From assembly GCF_016463645.1 (NCBI RefSeq), contig NZ_JAEMQX010000026.1, positions 1 through 41,142 of the forward strand: a stretch of 41,142 nucleotides of DNA, written 5' to 3'. Of the stretch, positions 1 to 6,258 are shown one piece after another. The translations under genes and the position numbers were made by a program. How positions within the stretch are numbered: the stretch's first letter is position 1; each line of letters opens with the position of its first letter. The stretch comes from Sphingopyxis sp. (GTDB lineage: Bacteria > Pseudomonadota > Alphaproteobacteria > Sphingomonadales > Sphingomonadaceae). The notes under the pieces are model-generated. The model made no database searches. It saw nothing but the letters and a program-made list of their open reading frames with translations, and was not told the origin of the DNA.

Positions 1-2
1 AC

Positions 3-299
3 CGACAGGGGCGGTTCACCGATCGCTCGATCGAGAATCAGGAATATCGGGCATCAGGCCTCAATCTGTTGATCGCGGCGATTTCTTACTGGAACACCGT
101 CTATATGGACAGGGCGGCCCAGCATCTCCAATCATCCGGCGGCACCTTCGATGATACGCTGCTTGCCCATCTCTCGCCGATGGGCTGGGCGCATATCAGC
201 TTGACCGGCGACTATCTCTGGCAAAGGGCAAACCAGCTTTCCCCTGGCGAGTTCCGCACCCTCAACGATCCTATGGCCCGCCTCAAACTCGTGGCATAG
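3..299 (+). CDS. tnpA: Tn3-family transposase, C-terminal part
   Basis: Reading in frame from base 3 gives 98 residues that match the end of Tn3-family (DDE, about 1000-residue) transposases: an R-F-T-D-R-S-I-E-N-Q-x-Y-R-A-S-G-L-N-L run, then the W-N-T-V-Y-M-D-R-A and L-L-A-H-L-S-P-M-G-W-x-H-I-x-L-T-G-D-Y-x-W blocks that are characteristic of this C-terminus. The stop is TAG at 297-299. The rest of the gene lies before the window, so it is not known whether the transposase is intact. Tn3 elements normally end with a 38-bp inverted repeat just after tnpA. I could not identify one with confidence in the following bases, although the stop codon sits in a TAGCG context like many such ends. Confidence 0.9.
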   Translation, partial: RQGRFTDRSIENQEYRASGLNLLIAAISYWNTVYMDRAAQHLQSSGGTFDDTLLAHLSPMGWAHISLTGDYLWQRANQLSPGEFRTLNDPMARLKLVA

Positions 300-621
300 C
301 GGATGTTCTCACTATGTCCGCCAAATCGTTGTCTGGCGCACAAACCTTGAGGTGACGCCCATAACGCGCTGGATCAGAGGGATGTAATCCCGGTCATCTT
401 CAGGCGAAGACCCGCTCTCAATCGATGGCGGCTCCGCCGTTTCGGCGTCTTCTTCGTGCCAAGCCATATTATCGCCCCCAAGGCAAACTCGGGACTTAAC
501 AATCAATCACAAGCCGACCAGAGACGCAAGCTATCGGATTCTGCAATTACAGATTCAAAGATTTCACACCGATATGGACCAAGACATGTATATGGAGTAC
601 CGCGACAGGCGATTTTATCGA
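300..621. other. Intergenic stretch after Tn3 tnpA
   Basis: There is no gene I can support here. A 51-codon minus-strand frame (467 to 312) is open, but its composition is unremarkable and its Shine-Dalgarno match is weak. The end of the Tn3 element should fall in this stretch, but no clear 38-bp terminal repeat was recognised. The 3' end of the following minus-strand gene lies at 622. Confidence 0.4.
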
Positions 622-1020
622 TCAAGCACCGGTAATCGTGATCTTTTTTAAGATTTCCGAAGCGCGATCCTCGGCAAGCGTATCGAACAGCAAGAGCGAA
701 AGCGCGTCACCCACTGTAAGCGTTCGTCCGGTTTTGCGGGACAGTTGCTTCTTTATATCTATCAGCTGGTCAGCCGCAGCCCGGGGGATACTGAGATAGA
801 TTCGCCTGTCTCCCTTGGTCGGAATCAAGCGCAGGTGATCAAGTAGTATCGCAGGATCATGATCTTCGAGAATTGGAGCCGAGCCGGCGCGCTCAATGAC
901 AAGTTGCGCCAGCGACTGAAAGCGACCGGTCGCGTTGGAGTGGACCCGCAGAGCCTCAGTGGCGAGCTGGAACAGCGGCGCCGATATCATGAGCGCATAG
1001 CCGCGCGATGGTCCGGTCAT
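622..1020 (-). CDS. Putative tandem ribbon-helix-helix regulator (TraY-like architecture)
   Basis: This is a 132-residue protein read from ATG at 1020, which has an AAGGA ribosome site five bases upstream. The open frame extends to 1074, but the inner ATG has the better site. The sequence seems to be an internal duplication. Residues about 8-45 contain I-S-A-P, a helix, T-G-R and a second helix. Residues about 66-110 contain L-S-I-P, a longer helix, T-G-R and a second helix. A strand-helix-helix pattern repeated twice is what a single-chain ribbon-helix-helix DNA-binding protein looks like. TraY of F is such a tandem RHH protein of about 131 residues, encoded next to traA. The gene is divergent from the pilin operon, which fits a transfer regulator or relaxosome factor. 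This is inferred from pattern only. An unrelated hypothetical protein is possible. Confidence 0.55.
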   Translation of the reverse strand: MTGPSRGYALMISAPLFQLATEALRVHSNATGRFQSLAQLVIERAGSAPILEDHDPAILLDHLRLIPTKGDRRIYLSIPRAAADQLIDIKKQLSRKTGRTLTVGDALSLLLFDTLAEDRASEILKKITITGA

Positions 1021-1074
1021 CGAATCCTTCCCGTCCGCAAATAATCCCCAAGCTTGGGGCGCTCCGCCAGTCAC

Positions 1075-1383
1075 GACTCCACTCTATTATGCCGAATCGG
1101 GTTAACAGACGCAAAATACTGATTCGCGGCGTCCCAGTATGGGGACATTGCGTCCTTGGAACGCAACCATCCTGTCCGGAAATCCGGGACACGCTGGCCC
1201 GGAACCGGGACGTGCGGTCCGCGCACTAGGGGCGGCGGCGTGAATTCGCCACAATTATTTTGAATTTCGGCGCCACCGCGCGCTTCACGCCGCTCCAGCC
1301 GTTGCTGACGCCAGTTCAGTTTCGCACCGTTCTGATGGGTGCCGCCACGCGGACCCTTTTTGGAAGATGTGAAAGGGAATTTC
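1075..1383. promoter_or_regulatory. Divergent upstream region of the tra operon
   Basis: This gap of about 300 bases separates the divergent putative regulator from the pilin gene, so it should hold the main tra promoter. It contains short dyads: a near-palindrome at 1174-1190 (GTCC and GGAC ends) and a perfect CCCGG-AA-CCGGG at 1198-1209. Both are candidates for operator sites. An AT-rich patch lies at about 1250-1264. I could not pick out convincing -35 and -10 boxes. An open plus-strand frame crosses this stretch (from 1260) but lacks a ribosome site and is in frame with traL only by chance. Confidence 0.4.
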
Positions 1384-1704
1384 ATGCAACTCGTCCAGGA
1401 AAGGCGCCAGCGGCTCGAACTCGCTCTGTTCGCCTGTCTCATGATCGCCTTCATGCTAGTGGTGTTTACTGGTGTGGCGCACGCTGGCGCCGACACGACG
1501 TTCGACACCGCGCTCACCAAGTTCACCGATTTTCTTCAGGGTTCGGGCGGCAAAATCATCACCGTGCTGAGCCTTGCCGGCGGAATTGTCGCGCTGGCGT
1601 CGGGCCGCTTCTCGCTGAGCCAGGTCGCCATACCGGTTGGCGTCGGCGTCGGCGCGGGCACCGGCATTCCGATCGTCACCTCGACGGTGACGGCAACCAT
1701 CTGA
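1384..1704 (+). CDS. traA: Conjugative pilin, TraA-like (VirB2/TrbC fold)
   Basis: This 106-residue prepilin would be the subunit of the conjugative pilus. Residues 11-34 form a long hydrophobic signal ending in A-H-A, a normal signal peptidase site. Cleavage there would leave a mature pilin of about 72 residues, close to the 70 residues of F pilin. The mature part has two hydrophobic segments: residues 57-75, and 80-106, which contains a G-V-G-V-G-A-G-T-G stretch. A short loop with basic R75 separates them, the usual pilin hairpin topology. ATG at 1384 is preferred over the earlier in-frame start at 1339 because AAAGGGAA precedes it at ribosome-site distance. It is the first gene of the tra operon and is followed by traL, as in F. 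The S26 peptidase encoded at 9834 may process it. Confidence 0.85.
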   Translation: MQLVQERRQRLELALFACLMIAFMLVVFTGVAHAGADTTFDTALTKFTDFLQGSGGKIITVLSLAGGIVALASGRFSLSQVAIPVGVGVGAGTGIPIVTSTVTATI

Positions 1705-1757
1705 ACCGGAAGCTTTCCGGCACCGTCTTGCGGCGGGGCCGGAGAAGGGGGTGGCGT

Positions 1758-2048
1758 ATGGCAAGCGACCGTTATGTCGTTCCGCAGCATCTGGACGATC
1801 CCGAGCTGATCGGGCTCTGGACGCTCGATGAAGCCCTGGCGATGATCATACCATTCGTCTGGGGTATCCTGACCCAGCATATCCTCATTGGCATCATTTT
1901 CTCGTTTGCCGGCTGGTGGGGTCTCAAGAAAGCGAAGTCGGGGCGGACGGTATCCTGGCTGCACCATCTGGCCTACTGGCATCTGCCGGCCGGTTTCACG
2001 GGCCTTCGGGCCACGCCGCCGTCCCATCTACGGCTGATGGCGGGCTGA
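1758..2048 (+). CDS. traL: Conjugal transfer protein TraL
   Basis: A 96-residue inner-membrane protein of the F-type pilus assembly machinery. It has the family pattern: a short N-terminal segment with P-Q-H-L-D-D-P, a hydrophobic hairpin (residues about 27-52, with I-I-P-F-V-W-G), then a basic segment (G-L-K-K-A-K) and a conserved-looking Y-W-H-L-P end. A strong purine-rich ribosome site (GGAGAAGGGGG, from 1741) precedes ATG 1758. The frame is open far upstream, to 1260, but only this start has such a site. It lies between traA and traE, the canonical order. Confidence 0.88.
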   Translation: MASDRYVVPQHLDDPELIGLWTLDEALAMIIPFVWGILTQHILIGIIFSFAGWWGLKKAKSGRTVSWLHHLAYWHLPAGFTGLRATPPSHLRLMAG

Positions 2049-2051
2049 GCG

Positions 2052-2621
2052 ATGGATCTTGCTCATAGCCATGCCATTGGCCAGCGCGTCCTGCGCCAGC
2101 GCAATCTGCTTGCCCTTCTGGCCGCGATGCTCGGCGCGCTCAGCCTCGTGCTGCTCCTGGTCGCCGGAACGCGGGACCGCGAGGTTGTATTGCAACCGCT
2201 GCTGACTTCGCCGCTGACGATCTCGAGTTCCGGGGTCTCCAAGGATTATCTCGAGATGATCACACGCGATGCGGCGGTGCTGACGCTCAACCGTACGCCG
2301 CAAAATCTCGAATATTGGCTGGAATCGGTACTCGCGATCGCACACCCGAGGGTTCACGGCGCGCTCAAGGCCGATCTGCTCAAGATCGTCGATGAGCAGC
2401 GTGGCTCGAGCATCGTCCAGGTCTTCAGCATTCGCTCTATGCGCATCGACACTGAAGCCCTCGTTTCCGAGGTCACGGGCGAACTCATCACCATCGTCGG
2501 CAACAAGCTCGTCTCAAGGGAAGCGCGAACCTTTCGCTACACCTGGGAATATACCGGGCTGAGCCTGAAGCTGATCGGCTTCGGCATGGTTGCCGGCGAC
2601 AAGCAGGACAAGAAATCATGA
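2052..2621 (+). CDS. traE: Conjugal transfer protein TraE (VirB5/VirB8-like position)
   Basis: A 189-residue protein with one N-terminal membrane anchor (residues about 19-38) and a periplasmic domain, as expected of F-type TraE, which is needed for pilus assembly. The middle contains M-I-T-R-D-A and L-T-L-N-R-T-P-x-N-L-E-Y-W, typical of the family. The length matches F TraE (188). It starts three bases after the traL stop, and its own stop overlaps the traK start (ATGA), so translation is likely coupled. Confidence 0.9.
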   Translation: MDLAHSHAIGQRVLRQRNLLALLAAMLGALSLVLLLVAGTRDREVVLQPLLTSPLTISSSGVSKDYLEMITRDAAVLTLNRTPQNLEYWLESVLAIAHPRVHGALKADLLKIVDEQRGSSIVQVFSIRSMRIDTEALVSEVTGELITIVGNKLVSREARTFRYTWEYTGLSLKLIGFGMVAGDKQDKKS

Positions 2622-3421
2622 TTACGGCTTGTCTCGCCGCGGGTCTCGCCGTGGGCTGTGTGCTTGCCTCGCGCCAGCAATGTCACGTGAGCCGCGCGGG
2701 CGGCGTGAGTTTGATCGCGGGCGGTGTGCTTCTGTTCGCCTCGCCAGCCTGGGCGGACCAGACAGTGATGGCCGCGGACAGCGCGCAGGTCGATTGCACC
2801 GCATCCGCACGTGATCTCACCCGCATCAGCCTTGTCGAGGACCAGTTCGCCTCGGTCTCGAAGGTGTCGACCGGATCGGCGTATGACGATTTCACGGTCG
2901 TAAACGAACCGGTGCGTGGTGACATCTATATCAGCGTGCCCGAGGGATATGGTCGGCCCGCACTCTCCTTCTTCGGCACCACGCGGCGCGGCTATGTCTA
3001 CAAGTTCGTTTGCCGCGTCTCGGGAGACGAGGCACGCCAGCTTTTCGTCAGTAATCCGGCGATTGCGCGCCAAGGCGGCGAGAGCGCCCCGCGCGGCCGC
3101 ACCACGGCTCAGGAGGCTGCCGTTGATCTCGTTCAGGCGATGTATGGCGGCCGTATCCTCGACGGCTATGAGATGCGCCAACGTGCGCTGACCCCAGCCA
3201 TGGTGGGTGCCCTCAAGGTCCAGCTCGTCGCCGAATATCGCGGCGACACGCTGAGTGGCCGGGTTTTGAGGATCGAGAACAAGGGCCGGGAGACGATCGC
3301 GCTCGACCAGGGGACGATCGCACCGGCGAGCGCGCTCGCGGTCGCGATCGCGGAGCCGCAACTCGCGCCCGGCAGCGTCACCACCGCCTACCTCGTGTGG
3401 CAGAATGGGAGCGGCCAATGA
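2618..3421 (+). CDS. traK: Conjugal transfer protein TraK (secretin-like, outer-membrane pore)
   Basis: TraK forms the outer-membrane ring of the F-type channel together with TraV and TraB. This 267-residue version has the expected domain: an L-T-R-I-S-L-V-E-D-x-F-x-S-V start, a beta-rich middle with G-D-I-Y-I-S-V-P-E-G-Y, and a C-terminal part after about residue 180. The N-terminus is unusual. The first hydrophobic stretch (residues 1-17) is followed by a second, better signal peptide ending in S-P-A-W-A at about residue 46. The functional start might therefore be an internal GTG (2687, residue 24). I kept ATG 2618 because it overlaps the traE stop (ATGA), the pattern used throughout this operon. 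Confidence 0.88.
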   Translation: MITACLAAGLAVGCVLASRQQCHVSRAGGVSLIAGGVLLFASPAWADQTVMAADSAQVDCTASARDLTRISLVEDQFASVSKVSTGSAYDDFTVVNEPVRGDIYISVPEGYGRPALSFFGTTRRGYVYKFVCRVSGDEARQLFVSNPAIARQGGESAPRGRTTAQEAAVDLVQAMYGGRILDGYEMRQRALTPAMVGALKVQLVAEYRGDTLSGRVLRIENKGRETIALDQGTIAPASALAVAIAEPQLAPGSVTTAYLVWQNGSGQ

Positions 3422-4734
3422 GCTGGAAAGACTTTCTGGGCCGGCGCCGTGCACCGACGGCAACCGACGAGGTGAGCCCGGTCGCGGCCGAGCTTGGATC
3501 GAACGATGCGGTTCAGCGCCGCCAGCGCCTGCTTCTCGCCGGAGCGGGCGTGGTCGGGATCGCGCTGTCGAGTTTCTGGATTTTTAGCGACGGCGAGGAG
3601 GCCGAGACCGGAGGGAAAGAGCAGAGCGCCGAGATCAAGGTCTCGACCTCGGACATGGTCAACCGCAATCTTTCCGATCGGGAATGGATGGCACTCTCAG
3701 AAAACCGCTTCCAGTCGACCGAGAATCAGCTGCGCGCGGTGAACGCGCAGCAACAGCGCGTCGATCAGCTTGCCCAGCAGGTCGAGCAGCTGCGCGGCGC
3801 TAATCAGTCGATGGCGGCCGATGGCCAGCGGGTGCTGGCCGCCTATGAGGCCGAAAACGAGCAGCTGCGGCGCGAGGTGGCGCAGGCGCGCTCGGCGCCC
3901 TCGCCAGGTCCCACCGCCCTTTATGGGCCCGGCTCGCCGCCGACCTACCAGCGTCCCGCCGATGGAGCCCCGGGCGCGGGCGGGCAGGCGCCGGCCGCGA
4001 CGCGTGCGAGCGAGGTCAAGTTGGTGTCATTCACTCCCAGCGCGGGCGGTCAGGCGACGCGCGCACCGGTCGGCAACACGGTCTATTCGGATAGCCCCAA
4101 CTATCTGCCGCCCAACAGTTTCGCGACCGCGCGCGTGATCGTCGGTGTCGACGCCAGTGCGGGCGTACGCGGCCAGACCGATCCGCTGCCGGTCGTACTG
4201 CGCGTCACCGGCCCTGCCCGGTCGGTCGTTGATCGGGGCCGGCTGCTGACAACCAGCATCGAGGGCTGCCTGATCAATGGCGCGGCTCACGGGGATCTTT
4301 CGAGCGAGAAGGTCTACGTGAAGCTTCAGCGCATGACCTGCCCGCAGCCGGGCGGTCGCTTTGCGGTGAGCGAGGTGAAGGGGTTCATCGCCTTCGCCGG
4401 CAAGACCGGCGTGCGCGGGCGTGTGGTGAGCCGCGAGGGCTCGCTCGTCACCCAGGCGTTCCTTGCCGGGCTTGTGGGCGGATTCGGTCGGGGCTTCTCG
4501 GCCAATGCGAACAGCTTCTTCTCTGGCACCAATATTTCCACCGATGGCCGCCGCGAGCAGCTGTCGACCGCCGACATTCTGCAAGGCGGGCTCGGCGAGG
4601 GTGTCTCGCAGACCGGCGACATGGTCTCGAAATATCTGATCGAGCGCGCCGAACAATATCAGCCGGTGATCGAGATGCCGACCGGCATCGACGTCGAAAT
4701 CGTCTTCCTGGAGGGTGTCTATGTCCGCAACTAG
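3418..4734 (+). CDS. traB: Conjugal transfer protein TraB (VirB10-like scaffold)
   Basis: A 438-residue VirB10/TrbI-family scaffold that spans the envelope and links the inner-membrane ATPase complex to the outer-membrane TraK/TraV ring. A membrane anchor lies at residues 38-56. It is followed by a predicted coiled coil (about 90-155, repeated Q-L and E-N-E-Q-L-R heptads), then a proline- and alanine-rich spacer (about 165-200) and the conserved C-terminal beta-barrel domain (N-Y-L-P-P-N-S-F-A, then V-L-R-V-T-G-P-A and L-x-G-C-L-I-N-G-A-A-x-G-D-L-S-S-E). ATG 3418 overlaps the traK stop; the frame is also open from 3397. Confidence 0.93.
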   Translation: MSWKDFLGRRRAPTATDEVSPVAAELGSNDAVQRRQRLLLAGAGVVGIALSSFWIFSDGEEAETGGKEQSAEIKVSTSDMVNRNLSDREWMALSENRFQSTENQLRAVNAQQQRVDQLAQQVEQLRGANQSMAADGQRVLAAYEAENEQLRREVAQARSAPSPGPTALYGPGSPPTYQRPADGAPGAGGQAPAATRASEVKLVSFTPSAGGQATRAPVGNTVYSDSPNYLPPNSFATARVIVGVDASAGVRGQTDPLPVVLRVTGPARSVVDRGRLLTTSIEGCLINGAAHGDLSSEKVYVKLQRMTCPQPGGRFAVSEVKGFIAFAGKTGVRGRVVSREGSLVTQAFLAGLVGGFGRGFSANANSFFSGTNISTDGRREQLSTADILQGGLGEGVSQTGDMVSKYLIERAEQYQPVIEMPTGIDVEIVFLEGVYVRN

Positions 4735-5593
4735 CCGATGGGCAGCGCTGCGCCGCCTCGTGCCCCCATTTCGCCTGACGCCGCCGCGCCTGCTGACGCT
4801 CGGCGGGGGACTCGCAACGCTCAGCGCGGCGGGTATCGCGCTGGCGAGTGGATTGTCCGGCGCAGATGCGGAGCTGATGGCGCGCTTGAAAATCCGCTTG
4901 CCCAAGACGGAGATCGGCAAAATCGACTGCGCCAAGCTGGCGGGACTGTGTGAAGTCACGGCCGGCAGCAACTTGTTCTACGTCGATCGCGGTGGCCGCT
5001 ACCTGGTGATCGGCCGCGTTTACGACATGGAGACGCGCCAGGACCTCACTGCCGCGCGTCTGCTCGAGATCAATCCCGACATGCTGCTCGGCGGTTCCGC
5101 GTCGGCGGGTTTCGCCAACACGGCGGAGGGCGGTCCCCCAGCGCCGTCGGCGGCACCTTCCAGGCCGCGACTCCTGTCACTCGCTGACCTTGGCGAGAAG
5201 GGTGCGATCATCTGGGGCAATCCGACCGCGCGCGATACTGTGACCATATTCACGGATTTTCGCTGTAGCTATTGCCGGGCGCTCCATGCCGCGCTGTCGA
5301 CGATGGACGTGCGTGTCGTCGAACGACCGATTTCGATCCTCGGCAGCCGCGACCTGTCGGAACGTGTATATTGCGCGCGCGATGCGAAGACGGCGCTGCA
5401 CGCGGTCTATGGTGGGCGCGATCTTCCGGCTGCGGGCAAGTGCGACACGTCAGGGCTAGACGCCAATGAACGCTTCGCGACACAGAACGGCCTTGGCGGA
5501 ACCCCGGTCATCGTTCGTTCCGACGGCGCCATTCTTGAAGGCTTCCGTCCGAAGGAGTTTCTCCTGCGCTGGCTCGCGGAGGGTCGCTCATGA
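4721..5593 (+). CDS. dsbC: DsbC-like thiol:disulfide isomerase of the transfer operon
   Basis: A 290-residue periplasmic disulfide isomerase. The N-terminal part (about 55-120) resembles the DsbC dimerisation domain: K-I-x-L-P-K-T-E-I-G-x-I-D-C, then L-F-Y-V-D-x-x-G-R-Y-L-V-I-G-R-V-Y-D. The thioredoxin domain has T-I-F-T-D-F-R-C-S-Y-C with the active cysteines at 182 and 185, and a G-G-T-P cis-proline loop at about 259-262. Residues 25-45 form an N-terminal signal or anchor. ATG 4721 has a GGAGGG site; GTG 4715, two codons earlier, is possible. It overlaps the end of traB by 14 bases. A dsbC between traB and traV is common in sphingomonad transfer regions. Its likely clients are the cysteine-rich TraN and TraU. 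Confidence 0.9.
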   Translation: MSATSRWAALRRLVPPFRLTPPRLLTLGGGLATLSAAGIALASGLSGADAELMARLKIRLPKTEIGKIDCAKLAGLCEVTAGSNLFYVDRGGRYLVIGRVYDMETRQDLTAARLLEINPDMLLGGSASAGFANTAEGGPPAPSAAPSRPRLLSLADLGEKGAIIWGNPTARDTVTIFTDFRCSYCRALHAALSTMDVRVVERPISILGSRDLSERVYCARDAKTALHAVYGGRDLPAAGKCDTSGLDANERFATQNGLGGTPVIVRSDGAILEGFRPKEFLLRWLAEGRS

Positions 5594-6258
5594 GCGTCTT
5601 CGATCCCGCGCGGGCGCCGATCGCGCTTCTGGCCCTGGCCTCGCTTTCGGGCTGCGCATCACTGCTGGGAGGCAATGTCCGCGGCGATTTCCAATGCCGG
5701 GCTCCAGGCGGAACATGCGCCCCGAGCGCAAAAATCGACGATCAGGCCATCGGCGCTATTCTGACTCCTACGGACGAGGTGGCATCGGCGGCAGCGACAG
5801 CAGAGCGGCGTCCGGCGCGCGTCACGCACGGCATCGCGCTGGCAGCTCGCTCGCGCGAGAAGGTTCTGCGGATCGTCTTTCCGTCGTTCATCGATGAGCA
5901 GGGCCGATTGCACGAAGCAAGCGCGATCCATGCGGTCGTCGAACATGGCGACTGGCAGCTTCCGGCGGTCGCAGCGCATGACGGGCCAAGTTTCGCGGAG
6001 GCGGACGGCCAGCGAGCGGACGCCGAAGCGCCGGTGGCGGCCGTCTCCGATCCCCCCTCGGAGGCGGCCGTCGCCGCTGCTCGGGCGCGCGCACCCGCGA
6101 GTGTCGAAGCGATCAGGACCGAAGTCGAGGCGCGGATTGCCGCGCACAAGGCGGCACCTGAGGCTCCGTCAGTGCCGACTGCCGTTCCGGCAAGTGGAGC
6201 GGGCGCACAGCCTGTTCAGCGCGCTGAACCCTTCGCCCCGCCGGTGGACGAACAATGA
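5590..6258 (+). CDS. traV: Conjugal transfer lipoprotein TraV
   Basis: A 222-residue outer-membrane lipoprotein. It has a short signal peptide with a lipobox, L-S-G-C, so Cys22 should be lipidated. The conserved N-terminal TraV segment follows: G-D-F-Q-C and A-P-G-G-T-C, a cysteine pair seen in F TraV. The rest is alanine- and proline-rich and poorly conserved. TraV anchors the TraK/TraB channel to the outer membrane. The start overlaps the dsbC stop and the stop overlaps the traC start (ATGA). Confidence 0.88.
   Translation: MSVFDPARAPIALLALASLSGCASLLGGNVRGDFQCRAPGGTCAPSAKIDDQAIGAILTPTDEVASAAATAERRPARVTHGIALAARSREKVLRIVFPSFIDEQGRLHEASAIHAVVEHGDWQLPAVAAHDGPSFAEADGQRADAEAPVAAVSDPPSEAAVAAARARAPASVEAIRTEVEARIAAHKAAPEAPSVPTAVPASGAGAQPVQRAEPFAPPVDEQ

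Noticed and set aside
312..467. A 51-codon minus-strand frame after tnpA
   Set aside because: Weak ribosome site, unremarkable composition and no recognisable family; more likely chance in high-GC sequence.
1260..1757. N-terminal extension of traL giving a 262-residue protein
   Set aside because: It reads through the pilin gene in another frame with Arg/His-rich chance sequence; the strong ribosome site is at 1741 just before ATG 1758.
2537..3463. A 308-codon minus-strand frame opposite traK
   Set aside because: Antisense shadow with skewed Arg/Gly/His composition; traK is conserved on the plus strand.
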